Assembly: GCF_009711975.1 (NCBI RefSeq)
Contig: NZ_VIKW01000005.1
Span: 136,825 to 200,824, forward strand
Length of the DNA stretch: 64,000 nucleotides
Direction: 5' to 3'
Source: Anabaena sp. UHCC 0204
GTDB lineage: Bacteria; Cyanobacteriota; Cyanobacteriia; Cyanobacteriales; Nostocaceae
Every line of letters starts with the position of its first letter. Position 1 is the stretch's first letter. This document shows, piece by piece, positions 34,840-44,632 of this stretch. Under the pieces are notes generated by a model, which was not told the origin of the DNA, made no database searches, and saw only the letters and a program-made list of their open reading frames with translations. Made by a program: the position numbers and the translations under genes.

Positions 34840-35394
34840 TTACATATCAGATGCACCAGTAGCAATTAAACGTCTGAATAAAGCTGCCGACCAACCAGTT
34901 TCTTTGAGTACAGCGGCTGAAGAAACTTCTACATAAGCTTGCTCAATAAAAGCTAAATCAATCATGCAAATTCTACCCAATGCTTCTTTTAATTCTTCTG
35001 ATTTACCATCAGCTTTAAGCTTTTTGCCAACTTCATGAACTACAACAGCCATTGCTGGAACTACGTGCTGAGGAGCAATACCAATTTTGACGTGAATTAG
35101 ACCAATGTGCCAACGACATTTTGCATATTCATCGCCCCAATTATCCATACCTGTAAACATTTGAGAAAACCATTCAATAAAGGTTTTATGTAAACGATGA
35201 GCGCGTCCTTCAGTTGCACTTAAAATGCCACTCATTTCTGCGTCACGTCCGAGATAAGCATAAAAATGATTTGCCATTTCTTCAGCAATACTGCTTCCCC
35301 AATCTGCATTTTCTTTCATGACAGATTTATCTTCTGGAGTCAGACCAATACGAGTTTCCATAGTGGTCAAAAAAGCGCGAGGTTCAATAGCCAT
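34840..35394 (-). CDS. single-domain sensor-type globin (protoglobin/GCS-like)
   Basis: 184 aa, all alpha. HIGLIHVKIGIAPQHVV contains the proximal His (about H101) in the context of globin-coupled sensors and protoglobins; Trp and Phe positions of the E-helix side are seen in FIEWFSQMFTG. No transmitter domain is attached, so any signal must pass by contact with a partner. Known relatives bind O2, NO or CO through haem. It is the last gene of the roadblock-GTPase-PATAN-V4R cluster, separated from the V4R gene by an element that also precedes the latter. A T-run terminator follows. Confidence 0.86.
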   Translation of the reverse strand: MAIEPRAFLTTMETRIGLTPEDKSVMKENADWGSSIAEEMANHFYAYLGRDAEMSGILSATEGRAHRLHKTFIEWFSQMFTGMDNWGDEYAKCRWHIGLIHVKIGIAPQHVVPAMAVVVHEVGKKLKADGKSEELKEALGRICMIDLAFIEQAYVEVSSAAVLKETGWSAALFRRLIATGASDM

Positions 35395-35421
35395 GATTAA
35401 TCCTTAAAAACTGTTAGAAGT

Positions 35422-35510
35422 GGATTTAATTAACTTTTGTGGAAACTTGATCAAAGATAGAGTATGGATTTTTTTCCAAATCACATAGTAGCGGTAGAAG
35501 TATAATTAAT
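35422..35510 (-). promoter_or_regulatory. repeated upstream element A (before the globin)
   Basis: This 89-base spacer shares its plan with 36052-36140: GGATTTAATTAACTTTTGT, then AAAGATAGAGT, then AGTATAATTAA near the end. Both lie upstream of a gene of the cluster on the minus strand, so a duplicated control element is likely. Confidence 0.5.
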
Positions 35511-35522
35511 ATATACCCGTTA

Positions 35523-35987
35523 CTAGAAAGGAACTAATTCAAATACATCATGAGTACCTCCTTGGAGGACTGATTTAGTATGTGTTCCTCTCAAACACTT
35601 ACCAAGTATTTGTTCGATAGCACCCCAAAATGCACCCATAGTAAAAGTGCATTTACGAGGTGAATTTAGTGGTTCACCAGCAGAACAAAAGGTTTCAGAA
35701 GTATAGACTTTAATGATTTCACCTTCAGCAACAATTTTCTCAACAATACACAACCGTGTGCCTTCTTTGCCTAAAGCCAGGTTTAATTCATTTGCTGCAT
35801 CATTTAATGAATGTGAAGCTTTTGTAAAACCTAAATTTTCAGCTACCTTTTTCCCCCTGGCTCGACCTGCTGTGGTTAGTGCAATAGCTGTAGCTTTTTC
35901 TCCTAAAGCTTCTTCCATACCTGTAATGGCTGCCTTAAAACAGATAATACTATTAAAGTCGCCTAGTTCTTTTCGTAACTCTAACAT
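35523..35987 (-). CDS. V4R (hydrocarbon-binding-like) domain protein
   Basis: 154 aa from the ATG at 35987, chosen because CAGGAA lies 10 bases upstream; an ORF extension to 36020 is less likely. The C-terminal TSETFCSAGE...PRKCTFTMGAFWGAIEQIL fits the V4R pattern of two Cys and a Gly-rich end; V4R domains bind small hydrophobic ligands or metals and share the fold of TRAPP Bet3. A conserved Cys also sits near the N-terminus (SIICFKAAI). In this operon-like cluster it may be a ligand sensor for the roadblock/GTPase pair. V4R assignment is by motif only. Confidence 0.68.
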   Translation of the reverse strand: MLELRKELGDFNSIICFKAAITGMEEALGEKATAIALTTAGRARGKKVAENLGFTKASHSLNDAANELNLALGKEGTRLCIVEKIVAEGEIIKVYTSETFCSAGEPLNSPRKCTFTMGAFWGAIEQILGKCLRGTHTKSVLQGGTHDVFELVPF

Positions 35988-36051
35988 AATTTTAAATTCC
36001 TGGATAAACCATTTTACCAATTGATAGTTAGATTTAGATTTAGATTTTATC

Positions 36052-36140
36052 GGATTTAATTAACTTTTGTTGAGACTCTATAAAAGATAGAGTTGGAAAA
36101 TTTTTCAAAATTTAAGATAGCAGCAGTATCAAGTATAATT
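36052..36140 (-). promoter_or_regulatory. repeated upstream element B (before the V4R gene)
   Basis: The counterpart of 35422-35510. It contains a perfect inverted repeat ACTCTAT-AAAAG-ATAGAGT (36075-36093); element A retains only ACT...AGT and part of the centre. Situated between the PATAN stop and the V4R start. Confidence 0.5.
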
Positions 36141-37014
36141 AACCTGTTTTACTCCGCAAAAATCCTACTAAACTTTTGAGAAATGATTGACTCACAGCAG
36201 GCTTTTGACTGGGTACTGGGACTGATTCGATTAAATGTATTTCGGTAGTAGATTCTTCCATCATGGGAATAGAAGTAGCCGCAACCATAAAATGTTCTTT
36301 TGCCAAACCGACGACAATCAAACGGAAAGCTATTTGCAATACTGTGTCTACAGTAAGATTGAGTTGATTGGCAATTTTTTCTAAGGGAACTTCACCATTG
36401 GCAAATTCCCATACTTGCCATTCTTGAGCATTTAGCTGTAACCGGGGCTGTTTTGCACTTAATCCTGATAAACCCGATGTAGGATCTGGTAGTTTCTCTG
36501 CTAAAGCATTCCAGTCTCGCAATGCTCGCAAACCGATTAATATAACTTCGGTTGCGGACATACTCAAACCTGTCATTTCTCCTAAGGGTAAGGCTGAGAT
36601 TGGATCAAATTTAAACTGGCCATCTTTGATTTGGAATAAAGCACAAACTGGACGGAGAACTTGAGAGTTAAACAAGAGTTTTAGTTGTTCTGGCTGTACT
36701 AAACCTTGGGATTTCAAACATAGTCCCAGAGGGGAATTAATAAAACAAGAGGAAATGTTTGTCACCCTAGAGATTACACGTTCACTTACCCATCCACGTT
36801 GAGCAATCATTAAGGTTAAACCCTGTTGATCTAAACGATCAGATGCAGCTATAACCCGTCCTTGATGCAGCCAAATATAATAAATTTGTTTGCTACTAGT
36901 TTGATTTTTGTCAGATGATAATTCAATATGAAGTACACCTGTTTTTTTACCTTGATCTAAAAATTGGAGCAGTTCTGGTAAAGAAAAATCTGCAAAGTTA
37001 CCATTAATAGACAT
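36139..37014 (-). CDS. PATAN (DUF4388) domain protein, copy 1
   Basis: 291 aa. N-terminal FADFSLPELLQFLDQGKKTGVLHI is the DUF4388/PATAN signature first seen in PatA; PATAN-REC proteins act on type IV pili and phototaxis in cyanobacteria. Here there is no receiver. The C-terminal half (LNAQEWQVWEFANGEVPLE...LIVVGLA) looks like a winged-helix module. It is almost identical to the protein at 48786-49661 and more distantly like 47798-48655. It lies between the GTPase and the V4R gene on one strand, so it is a likely GTPase effector, by inference. Confidence 0.88.
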   Translation of the reverse strand: MSINGNFADFSLPELLQFLDQGKKTGVLHIELSSDKNQTSSKQIYYIWLHQGRVIAASDRLDQQGLTLMIAQRGWVSERVISRVTNISSCFINSPLGLCLKSQGLVQPEQLKLLFNSQVLRPVCALFQIKDGQFKFDPISALPLGEMTGLSMSATEVILIGLRALRDWNALAEKLPDPTSGLSGLSAKQPRLQLNAQEWQVWEFANGEVPLEKIANQLNLTVDTVLQIAFRLIVVGLAKEHFMVAATSIPMMEESTTEIHLIESVPVPSQKPAVSQSFLKSLVGFLRSKTG

Positions 37015-37098
37015 AACTGACCTCCTTTATTCATAAGAAATTTATTAAAACCCAGAATTTAAACTGCTAATTTGTACTTTTAAAAAAGCTTTTAATTT

Positions 37099-37638
37099 CT
37101 AAACAACACAGCTTTCCATTAAGTGTTGTACTAAATGAATTACTGCTTCTGCTACTGAGTCTTTTTCGTTGGGATTAACCTTAACTAGAGGAGGCCGATT
37201 TTGCTCATCTACATAACCAATTGCTAGATATATATCTTCCTCTGCCCAAGCTCCAGGACAATCGGTATGGGTGATACCAATAATCATAGGAACACTTACT
37301 CGCGCTTGCATGAAGTTAAGAATATTCCGTGCCTGACGAAATTCTCTCGGCCTATGGGCAGCTACTAAGAGAATATAAGCGTGCGCTTTGTGTATGAGAA
37401 TATCCCACATAAAATCAAAGCGAGTTTGTCCAGGCGTTCCATAAAGGTGTAATGCCATATCAGGACCAAATTGCAATCTGCCGAAGTCAAAGGCTACAGT
37501 GGTTCTTTTCTTCAGCAATGCTGTTTCATCAGTTGCACGGGTATCTGTATCTACAACTTCAATTTCACTAACGGAACGGATGAAGGTAGACTTACCCGCT
37601 CCTACAGTTCCCGTGACAACCAAGCGCATAACTTCCAT
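37099..37638 (-). CDS. small Ras-like GTPase (MglA/Rup type)
   Basis: 179 aa. Walker A GTVGAGKST (10-18), switch I region near TTVAFDFG, switch II/G3 LYGTPGQTRF (66-75). G4, normally (N/T)KxD, reads THTD (123-126), so nucleotide preference may be altered. Similar GTPases work with roadblock proteins as regulators of polarity and motility (MglA-MglB in Myxococcus) or in Streptomyces conservons. The roadblock gene is immediately upstream. A degenerate copy of its 3' end survives at 49,743-49,778. No membrane anchor is seen. Confidence 0.9.
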   Translation of the reverse strand: MEVMRLVVTGTVGAGKSTFIRSVSEIEVVDTDTRATDETALLKKRTTVAFDFGRLQFGPDMALHLYGTPGQTRFDFMWDILIHKAHAYILLVAAHRPREFRQARNILNFMQARVSVPMIIGITHTDCPGAWAEEDIYLAIGYVDEQNRPPLVKVNPNEKDSVAEAVIHLVQHLMESCVV

Positions 37639-37858
37639 CTTTATCCACTCCGATACGAAAATGTTAATAATTGCTCACATTTTTTTCCTGTTTCACTCTG
37701 GCAACGTTGGTGCTATCCAGTCCACAGGCTTATACGACCAATCTAGACGCGTGCTGCAAAAATAAACACATTCAAAAATCAAATATCAAGTTCCCTAGAA
37801 TCAGCAGCACTTATCTACCAGGGAACTCTAAATTAAGTTACCTGTAAGGTGCTGTCAT

Positions 37859-38230
37859 TTACTGGAGGATCAGTTTTAATTCTGCCAGTACCCGCTTAAT
37901 TTCTAGCATTAGCAATCCCTGTTTAGCACTTTCACTAGCTAAGACTAGAAGAACTGCATCTTGACCACAACCAGTTAGTATGCCAAAGCCTTTATTGCCT
38001 TCTACAAAGATCCGGTCAATAGTTCCTCTGGCTAATTCCATCCCAATTCTTTCACCCAGGGATAGCATAGATGCTGACATCGCTGATACTCTTTCTTCAT
38101 CCATCCCACCAGGTAAGCTTGCTCCTAGTGGTAGACCATCTGGAGTTACAAGTGCAGCACCCTGTACATCTGTAGTACCACTAACAAAATTTTGCAAAAC
38201 CATACCAAGTTTTTCTGAGTTGATAGCCAT
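37859..38230 (-). CDS. roadblock/LC7 domain protein
   Basis: 123 aa, the usual length. MVLQNFVSGTTDVQGAALVTPDGLPL and the GIL...AVLLVLASESAKQGLLMLEIKRV tail match the roadblock/LC7 fold, which forms dimers that regulate or accelerate partner GTPases. The partner is probably the GTPase downstream, 220 bases away. It is the first gene of the cluster on the minus strand. Confidence 0.92.
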   Translation of the reverse strand: MAINSEKLGMVLQNFVSGTTDVQGAALVTPDGLPLGASLPGGMDEERVSAMSASMLSLGERIGMELARGTIDRIFVEGNKGFGILTGCGQDAVLLVLASESAKQGLLMLEIKRVLAELKLILQ

Positions 38231-38888
38231 TATAATTATTCTCCGTTGTGTTGAATGGGAAAGTGAGTATGGAAATCAAGCAAATACTAAATTAGCTTAA
38301 CCCTTTTTTGCCTGTAAAAATACAGATTTTTTTATTCTAAAGTCGTAACTTAGAATACATAATTATCATCACTCTTTAAATGCACAGCTTAGTTACTAAT
38401 TGTACTAGTACACAACGGTGTAATTCAACCAACCATTAAAAATTCTTAAGAAGCTTGTGTAATCTGCTTTTTTAATTTTTAATTGTTAATTCCCCCATCC
38501 GGTACTAGCTTTTTACATCATGTTTCCAAATTCATGTTTTAACAATCACGGAACTGTGTAAATGGATGCCTCTTCACTAGCTGCCTTGTGATTTAAATTA
38601 TGCCCCAGTGACAACTAATATCATACCGAGAAAATACTGAAATTCAATTTATCTTATCATTTATATAAGTTTCAGGCTATGTGTAAATTTGACATGAGTT
38701 GCTTTACGCGGTGTAATTCATAGAAAATCAGCTTTTCTGACAGTTTGACCCTAGTAAGTTTTGAGTATTTATATTAAGTTGTGTAAAATTTATTAGCTAT
38801 ATGTACATAAATATAGTTAGACCCAAAAGATATGATTCAGGAATTAATACATAAATAAAAATAAGTGCTATTTATTTTACGTATTATT
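38231..38888. other. intergenic region, upstream of the roadblock gene
   Basis: AT-rich, no gene. Includes the roadblock promoter side. The part 38,565-38,671 (GATGCCTCTTCACTAG..., CTTGTGATTTAAATTATGCC, ATACCGAGAAAATACTG) is repeated closely at 49,971-50,076 upstream of the second copy of the unit. Confidence 0.75.
38565..38671. repeat. duplicated spacer, copy 1 (with 49,971-50,076)
   Basis: Shared blocks in the same order and spacing with 49,971-50,076: GATGCCTCTTCACTAG, CCTTGTGATTTAAATTATGCC cut to 20 bases at most, ATACCGAGAAAATACTG, TTATCATT. It marks the two units as a segmental duplication. Confidence 0.85.
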
Positions 38889-39044
38889 TTCCAAATAAGT
38901 GAAAAAAGTATGAGCTAGGATCGCGGCTTGAGTACAATCACGTAAGTTAAGTTTATCCAAGATGTTAATAACATAATTCTTGACTGTTTTTTTGAAAATG
39001 TAATGCGATCGCATAATAGAAACCGATTGACGCACATCTTGTAA
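38889..39044 (-). pseudogene. remnant of a NarL-type response regulator fused to a kinase scrap
   Basis: On the minus strand 38,889-39,003 aligns base by base with the C-terminal end of the response-regulator gene at 50,278 and still reads TVKNYVINILDKLNLRD...AAILAHTFFTYLE. Beyond it, 39,003-39,044 (GCGATCGCAT...GATTGACGCACATCTTGTAA) matches an internal part of the kinase gene at 51,345-51,390, so the middle of the pair has been deleted; a HIP1 site sits at the junction. No start codon remains. Confidence 0.8.
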
Positions 39045-39109
39045 TTTTCATAGATCAACTTCCGTAATCACCGATGATGAGAGTTAACAGTGGGAAATGA
39101 GGGGTATAA

Positions 39110-42100
39110 CTATTTTAGCTGTTTTGGTAAATATTCAACACATAACTGGACAATTTTATCGAAGTGAAAATCATAGACTAAATCTGTTATGGTCTTAGCT
39201 AACTTTTTTTGAAATTCAGGGATTTGAGATATTAATTCCATCGTTTGACTTTTACTACATCTACTAGCAGCATTATATAATTGGATAATCCATTCATCAG
39301 GCATCAAATCTAAGGATGAATATTGTTCTTCTTCTTTTTCTACATCTTTTATATTTTCTTCATAAATGTAGCGAAGTTTTAAATGTTCAGCAAGTTTATT
39401 TAACAGAAATTCTTCTTGAAAAGGCTTATGAATAAAATCATCACAACCTATAGATAAGATATGATTTCGTTGTTCCTCAAAAGCACTAGCCGTCAAAGCA
39501 ATTATTTTGATTGGTAGGTGTGAAGAAGCCATATTTTGCTTTTCTAAAGTGCGAATTCTCTTAGTTGCTTCGTAACCATCCATGACAGGCATCTGCATAT
39601 CCATTAAAATTAAATCGGGTTGGTAAAGCTGCCATAAAGCAATTCCTTCTTGGCCATTTTCAGCTTGATAAATATCGAATCCCAATGGGATAAGTAACTC
39701 AACCAAAAGTTTTCTGCTATCGCTATGATTTTCTACGATTAATAATCGGTAACTTCGTTGTTCAGGTACTAGGCTAATAATGTGGCGGTTAGGCTGTTTG
39801 GCAGGAATACTTACTTTTTCAGCACAATCTACCTGAATATGAAATCTAAATATACTTCCTTGATCAACAATACTCTCAATCGTGATCTCACCGCCCATCA
39901 ACTTAACAAATTTTTGACTAATAGTTAATCCTAGTCCTGTTCCTTGATGGTACTGAGCTATTTTTGTTTGGACAAAAGCATTAAATAATTGTTTAATATC
40001 TTCGGTGGAAATACCAGGTCCAGTATCTTCTACTTCAAATAATAACAAAGTAGAAATTATACCTTCTTGATCTTTATTGCTTTCTGTTCTAACACGCAGT
40101 GTTACTTGCCCTTGCTCGGTAAACTTAATCGCATTTCCTAGTAAATTCAGTAAAATCTGACGAAGTTTCACCTCATCAGTAGTGATATATTGGGGAATAT
40201 TAGGAGCGCGATCAAAAATAAGTTGTAACTGTTTATAAGCAGCTTTTAGACTTAATAAATCTTCCAAATTATTAAGTAAATAATATAAATCAAAGCTAGA
40301 AGGATTGAGTTGAATTTTACCTATTTCAATCTTCGACATTTCTAGTATGTCATTAATTAGTTCTAGCAGGTGTTGTCCACTGCGATTAATAATTTCCAGA
40401 TGTGCCTGATGTTTTGGACTTAAGAGTAAATCTCGGTTAATGAGTTGAGTAAAGCCCATTATGGCATTGAGGGGAGTCCGTAATTCGTGACTCATATTGG
40501 CCAAAAATTCGCTCTTAGATCGGTTAGCTAATTCCGCTGTATCCTTAGCTTTTTCTAGTTCTAGTGATTGTTGTTGAATTTTATTAAATAACTGTGCTTG
40601 GTGCAGTGCTATTCCTAACTGGTTACTAATTTGGATAACAAGATTAATTTCATTTTGTTTCCACGAACGGGGAGCAGAGTTTTGATAAACTGCTAAAAGT
40701 CCCCACAATTTATGAGCTTTGAAGATCGGGACAATAATATATGCCTGAGCTTGAAATTTATTTAATATCTGTATGTAGCAATCAGAAAAACCAGCTTTGT
40801 AAATATTGTCAACAACAAATTTTGATTGATCTGATATTTGATTGACTTGATTGTTTTGGAGGTAGGTATCTGCAAACCAGTTGGGTTTTAAATTTTCCCA
40901 TTTAGAGTTATAAAGATGTTGTTGAAGAACGATATCATGGCATTTTTCTTCTAATAAGGATTTCCACCCAGGAGCAACTGCTTCAGAGACAAATTCACCA
41001 CTCCAGTCGGAATGGAAATAATAAATGGCGACGCGATCGCATTTCAATAATTCTCGTAATTCTTCTGTCGTAGCTCGGAATATTTGTTGAATATCCAAGG
41101 TCTGCCGCATTCGTTCTACTACTCGTAGAGTTCCCTGTTGCTGTTCTAAACTGTCTTGTAAAGTATCTTCAAATAAGAGCCTCTCTAACTCTGCACCAGC
41201 GCGGGCTGCAAAAATTCTTAAAATTAGTTCTGTCGTCTGGGTTTTTAGCATTGGCTTGGTATCTAACACATTTAAATGTCCTAGAATATTGCCCATTGAA
41301 TCATGTAATGCGATCGCTAAATAACTTTCTACCTCTAACTTAGCTAAATGTTCATAATCAGGAAAAAACGACTGAATATTTTGAGGATAGTAAAGTATTT
41401 CTCCCGATAATATATGTTGACAAGGTGTTCCTACTAATTTATACTCCAAGTCTTCACCAAAGTCTTCTCCTCGCCAAAATGCCAGGGTACGAACTTTAGT
41501 ATTTGTAGGTTCTACAAATCTAGTTACAAAAGCATAACGAACTTCTAAAACTTCTGCTAGGTAGCGAACTAAGGAACGAAAAAACTCATTACCTGTTTTA
41601 GAAGCTGTCCCTTCAACAATCAGTTGCAATGCAGTTTGTTGCCGTTTGCGATCAGTAATATCTTCAGCTATACCTAGTAGGTATTTTGGATTTCCCATTT
41701 CATCAAGAATTGGCAGTTTCTTTGTATGTAGAATTCTTATTCCTTGGGATCTGGTATGAATAAATTCTTCAAAAATATCTATATTTTTTTTCTTAGTTAA
41801 AACTTCTCGATCTTTGGCATTAAAAAAATCTGCTTCCTCTGCTGGAAACAAATCATAGTCACTCTTGCCTATTAATTCTTCTCGGGAATAGCCTAATAGC
41901 TCTTCAGCTGCTTTATTAATACGGACAATTTTTAAATTTTCTGCATTCTTAACAAATATCATGTCAGGAATATTTTCAATAATTGAATCTAGAAATGCTT
42001 GAGTTTCCCTGATTTCTCTTTCACTTATTTTTAATTCTTCTTCTGCCTGTTGGCGTTTAATTTCTGTTCTGTGAGCGCTAATAAATTTACCAATACTTTG

Positions 42101-43003
42101 AGCCATCAACTCAATAATTTGTTTCTCATGACTTTGAAATTTTTTAGATCTGACATTAGTAGAAAAAAAGCAAAGTGTCCCATAAATTTTTCCATCTACC
42201 CAAATGGGAGTACCAATATAAGATTCTATTTTTAAGCTTTGATAGAGACTATGACAACGCATCTCTTCTATTTCTCCTACATGATCAAATGTAACTGTTT
42301 GTCTTTGATCAACTACTTTTCCACAATAAGCATCTGATAGATTGATTTGTAACCCAGGTACTAAAGAATTAAACTCAGATTTAACAGCTAAAAATGAATA
42401 ACTTTGATTATTAATTTGGCCAACTGCTCCGGCTGAAAACTCCAGGACTTGACAACCTGTATCTAAATAGTCAGTAAAGAGTTCTTCAACATTATTAAAA
42501 TCAGTGATATTGATGCGATGTAATTGCTTTAAACTAGAACTAAAATTTGCTAGTGCTTGAGTTTTTTGTAGTAATTCTGTATTCTGCTCAACTAATTGAT
42601 CCTGTAAGCGTCGCAACCGCAGTTGATTTTCAATTCTGGCAATTACTTCTTGTGTTTGAAATGGTTTAGTAATATAATCAGCACCACCCACATTAAATGC
42701 TTTTACTTTATCAAAAGGCTCATCTAATGCACTAATAAAAATAATGGGGATATCACGAGTGCTTTCATTTGCTTTCAGCTTTTGACAAAGCTCATAACCA
42801 TTCATATCACCCATTATGATATCCATTAAAATCAGATCAGGTAAATTTGTTTGCAGATATCCTAATGCTGAATTAGCATCTATAGTTGGGTAAACTTTAT
42901 AACCATACCTAGCAAGTACCTTGGAAAGTAAAAGTAAATTTACCTGATTATCATCAACTACTAAAATAGTAGCGGGTAATTGTAACTTTTCTATCTGGCT
43001 CAT
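39110..43003 (-). CDS. hybrid histidine kinase REC-GAF-PAS-GAF-GAF-HK-REC
   Basis: 1297 aa. N-terminal receiver ([29 protein letters not shown], about 14-130), GAF (about 165-310), PAS (about 335-455, [20 protein letters not shown]), two more GAF domains (about 460-620 and 640-810), HisKA with [12 protein letters not shown] (about 840), HATPase with EVEDTGPGI and GTGLGLTIS, and a second receiver ([16 protein letters not shown]). A helical C-terminal 70 residues may be a degenerate Hpt. Soluble, so it senses a cytoplasmic signal. Lies between the decayed regulator remnant and the EAL gene. Confidence 0.94.
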   Translation of the reverse strand: MSQIEKLQLPATILVVDDNQVNLLLLSKVLARYGYKVYPTIDANSALGYLQTNLPDLILMDIIMGDMNGYELCQKLKANESTRDIPIIFISALDEPFDKVKAFNVGGADYITKPFQTQEVIARIENQLRLRRLQDQLVEQNTELLQKTQALANFSSSLKQLHRINITDFNNVEELFTDYLDTGCQVLEFSAGAVGQINNQSYSFLAVKSEFNSLVPGLQINLSDAYCGKVVDQRQTVTFDHVGEIEEMRCHSLYQSLKIESYIGTPIWVDGKIYGTLCFFSTNVRSKKFQSHEKQIIELMAQSIGKFISAHRTEIKRQQAEEELKISEREIRETQAFLDSIIENIPDMIFVKNAENLKIVRINKAAEELLGYSREELIGKSDYDLFPAEEADFFNAKDREVLTKKKNIDIFEEFIHTRSQGIRILHTKKLPILDEMGNPKYLLGIAEDITDRKRQQTALQLIVEGTASKTGNEFFRSLVRYLAEVLEVRYAFVTRFVEPTNTKVRTLAFWRGEDFGEDLEYKLVGTPCQHILSGEILYYPQNIQSFFPDYEHLAKLEVESYLAIALHDSMGNILGHLNVLDTKPMLKTQTTELILRIFAARAGAELERLLFEDTLQDSLEQQQGTLRVVERMRQTLDIQQIFRATTEELRELLKCDRVAIYYFHSDWSGEFVSEAVAPGWKSLLEEKCHDIVLQQHLYNSKWENLKPNWFADTYLQNNQVNQISDQSKFVVDNIYKAGFSDCYIQILNKFQAQAYIIVPIFKAHKLWGLLAVYQNSAPRSWKQNEINLVIQISNQLGIALHQAQLFNKIQQQSLELEKAKDTAELANRSKSEFLANMSHELRTPLNAIMGFTQLINRDLLLSPKHQAHLEIINRSGQHLLELINDILEMSKIEIGKIQLNPSSFDLYYLLNNLEDLLSLKAAYKQLQLIFDRAPNIPQYITTDEVKLRQILLNLLGNAIKFTEQGQVTLRVRTESNKDQEGIISTLLLFEVEDTGPGISTEDIKQLFNAFVQTKIAQYHQGTGLGLTISQKFVKLMGGEITIESIVDQGSIFRFHIQVDCAEKVSIPAKQPNRHIISLVPEQRSYRLLIVENHSDSRKLLVELLIPLGFDIYQAENGQEGIALWQLYQPDLILMDMQMPVMDGYEATKRIRTLEKQNMASSHLPIKIIALTASAFEEQRNHILSIGCDDFIHKPFQEEFLLNKLAEHLKLRYIYEENIKDVEKEEEQYSSLDLMPDEWIIQLYNAASRCSKSQTMELISQIPEFQKKLAKTITDLVYDFHFDKIVQLCVEYLPKQLK

Positions 43004-43098
43004 CTTTTTATCAAAATTTATTTTAAAAATCCGTATTTAAGCATCGCTGAAAAACTGAAATTTTTATCACATTAAAAACTAGATAAACTAACAACAAA

Positions 43099-44154
43099 TT
43101 ATTGAATTTCACCACAAACAAAAGGGGCAATTGCATATTTTTCCAAAGGCTTGGACAAGAAATATCCCTGTACTTGATGGCAACCAAGTGATTGAAGCTT
43201 TAAAATTTGTTCAGAAGTTTCTACTCCTTCAGCAATCACTTCTAGTCCTAAGTTGTGTGCCATATTAGTAATCGCTTCAATTATATGGTTTCCATTAGGG
43301 CAATCTAATTTCTCTACAAAGTAACGATCAATTTTGATAACATTTAAAGGTAGCTCATAGAGTCGGCTAAGAGAAGAATAACCCATGCCAAAATCATCTA
43401 TATATATCCGAATTCCTGCATTTTGTAGTTTAGTTAGTGTTTCTTTAGCTTGGATATCGTTATCAATTATTGCAGTCTCAGTAATTTCTAAAACCAAACT
43501 TTGAGATTTCAAGCCAGTTTCTTGCAAAATCTGCTGAACTTCTGCTGCGAAATCAGGGTTTGCTAACTGTTTACTAGAAACATTAACACTCACTGTTAAG
43601 GAAGCAAAATGTTCAGGAAATTCCTGTTGCCACTTGCATAATTGAGAGCAAGCTTCTTTTAAAACCCATTTGCCAATTTTGATAATCGCACCGCTTGTTT
43701 CTGTCAAAGGAATAAATGTATCAGGAGAAATTGTCCCTAAGGTAGGGTGTTGCCAGCGTATTAATGCTTCAAAACCGATAATTTTATTATTCTTCAAAGA
43801 AAGTATTGGTTGATAGCATAGGCTAAACTCATTCCGCGACAATGCTTTTTCTAGATCCTGCTCAAATTTTATTTGAGCAAGTTCTTTTTCCGAAATGACC
43901 GTATTTACAACTTCTCTATCTCCCTTACTGGCGCTTGTTAGCCGAATTAAGCGCTGTGCATTATTAGCTGCAATCTCTACTATATGATGTTGTTGTTTAG
44001 ATAGAGTACCTAGCTGGCCACAGCTTAACAGATCAAGAGCCATCTGAATTGCAGTTAAAGGATTACGCAAATTATTACTAATGTCCAAGAATATTCCATC
44101 TTTTATTTCTGTGCTAACAGGATAATGGAAATTCAAAAATTGGGTACTTGTCAT
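43099..44154 (-). CDS. EAL phosphodiesterase with degenerate HisKA domain
   Basis: 351 aa. N-terminal about 20-75 resembles a HisKA dimerisation domain, but the phosphoacceptor His is Asn (ISNNLRNPLTAI where kinases have SHELR), and there is no ATPase domain. Then a full EAL domain: GFEALIRW (EAL at 129-131), NVSSKQL, EITETAI, IDDFGMGYSSL, KIDRYFV, EGVET and QGYFLSKPL. All expected metal and substrate residues are there, so it probably hydrolyses cyclic di-GMP. No GGDEF domain. The pseudo-HisKA may pair with a kinase from the neighbouring genes, by inference. Confidence 0.92.
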   Translation of the reverse strand: MTSTQFLNFHYPVSTEIKDGIFLDISNNLRNPLTAIQMALDLLSCGQLGTLSKQQHHIVEIAANNAQRLIRLTSASKGDREVVNTVISEKELAQIKFEQDLEKALSRNEFSLCYQPILSLKNNKIIGFEALIRWQHPTLGTISPDTFIPLTETSGAIIKIGKWVLKEACSQLCKWQQEFPEHFASLTVSVNVSSKQLANPDFAAEVQQILQETGLKSQSLVLEITETAIIDNDIQAKETLTKLQNAGIRIYIDDFGMGYSSLSRLYELPLNVIKIDRYFVEKLDCPNGNHIIEAITNMAHNLGLEVIAEGVETSEQILKLQSLGCHQVQGYFLSKPLEKYAIAPFVCGEIQ

Positions 44155-44251
44155 ATTTAATACTCTTGGAAAAAATAATTAGCTGATACTCAAAAGTTAT
44201 AGTCTGTAATTGTGGAAAAATCGTGGATATCCGTCAAAACTCCAGAGGATA

Positions 44252-44632
44252 TTATTTACTCCAATTTAAGGCTACTAATAACTGTTCAGCTAATTGAGCA
44301 GGTTTAAAGGGTTTAGTGATCACCGCTTTAATGCCTAGAGTCGCAAAGCGACGTTGATCTGAGTCCTGGACTTTAGCCGTTAGCAAAATTACTGGTATAT
44401 GCTTTGTGTGGGGATTAGACTGAAGTTGCTCAAATGTGATTAAACCATCCATGTCAGGTAACATCACATCTAGTAAAATTGCATCTGGTTGCTCAGTTTC
44501 GGCTTTTTGTATTCCTTCCCGACTCGTTCGAGCCACAATCACCTCTAATCCAGCCATAATTTCTAAACTAATTTGAGCAACTTCTCGAATATCCTCTTCA
44601 TCATCAATTATTAAAACTTTTTTACTTTTCAT
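44252..44632 (-). CDS. single-domain response regulator
   Basis: 126 aa, receiver only (VLIIDDEEDIREVA, ILLDVMLPDMDG with the phosphoacceptor Asp, LLTAKV and TKPFKP). No output domain, so CheY-like, or a phosphate carrier between the hybrid kinases on either side. It precedes the EAL gene, in the same direction, by about 97 bases. Confidence 0.92.
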   Translation of the reverse strand: MKSKKVLIIDDEEDIREVAQISLEIMAGLEVIVARTSREGIQKAETEQPDAILLDVMLPDMDGLITFEQLQSNPHTKHIPVILLTAKVQDSDQRRFATLGIKAVITKPFKPAQLAEQLLVALNWSK

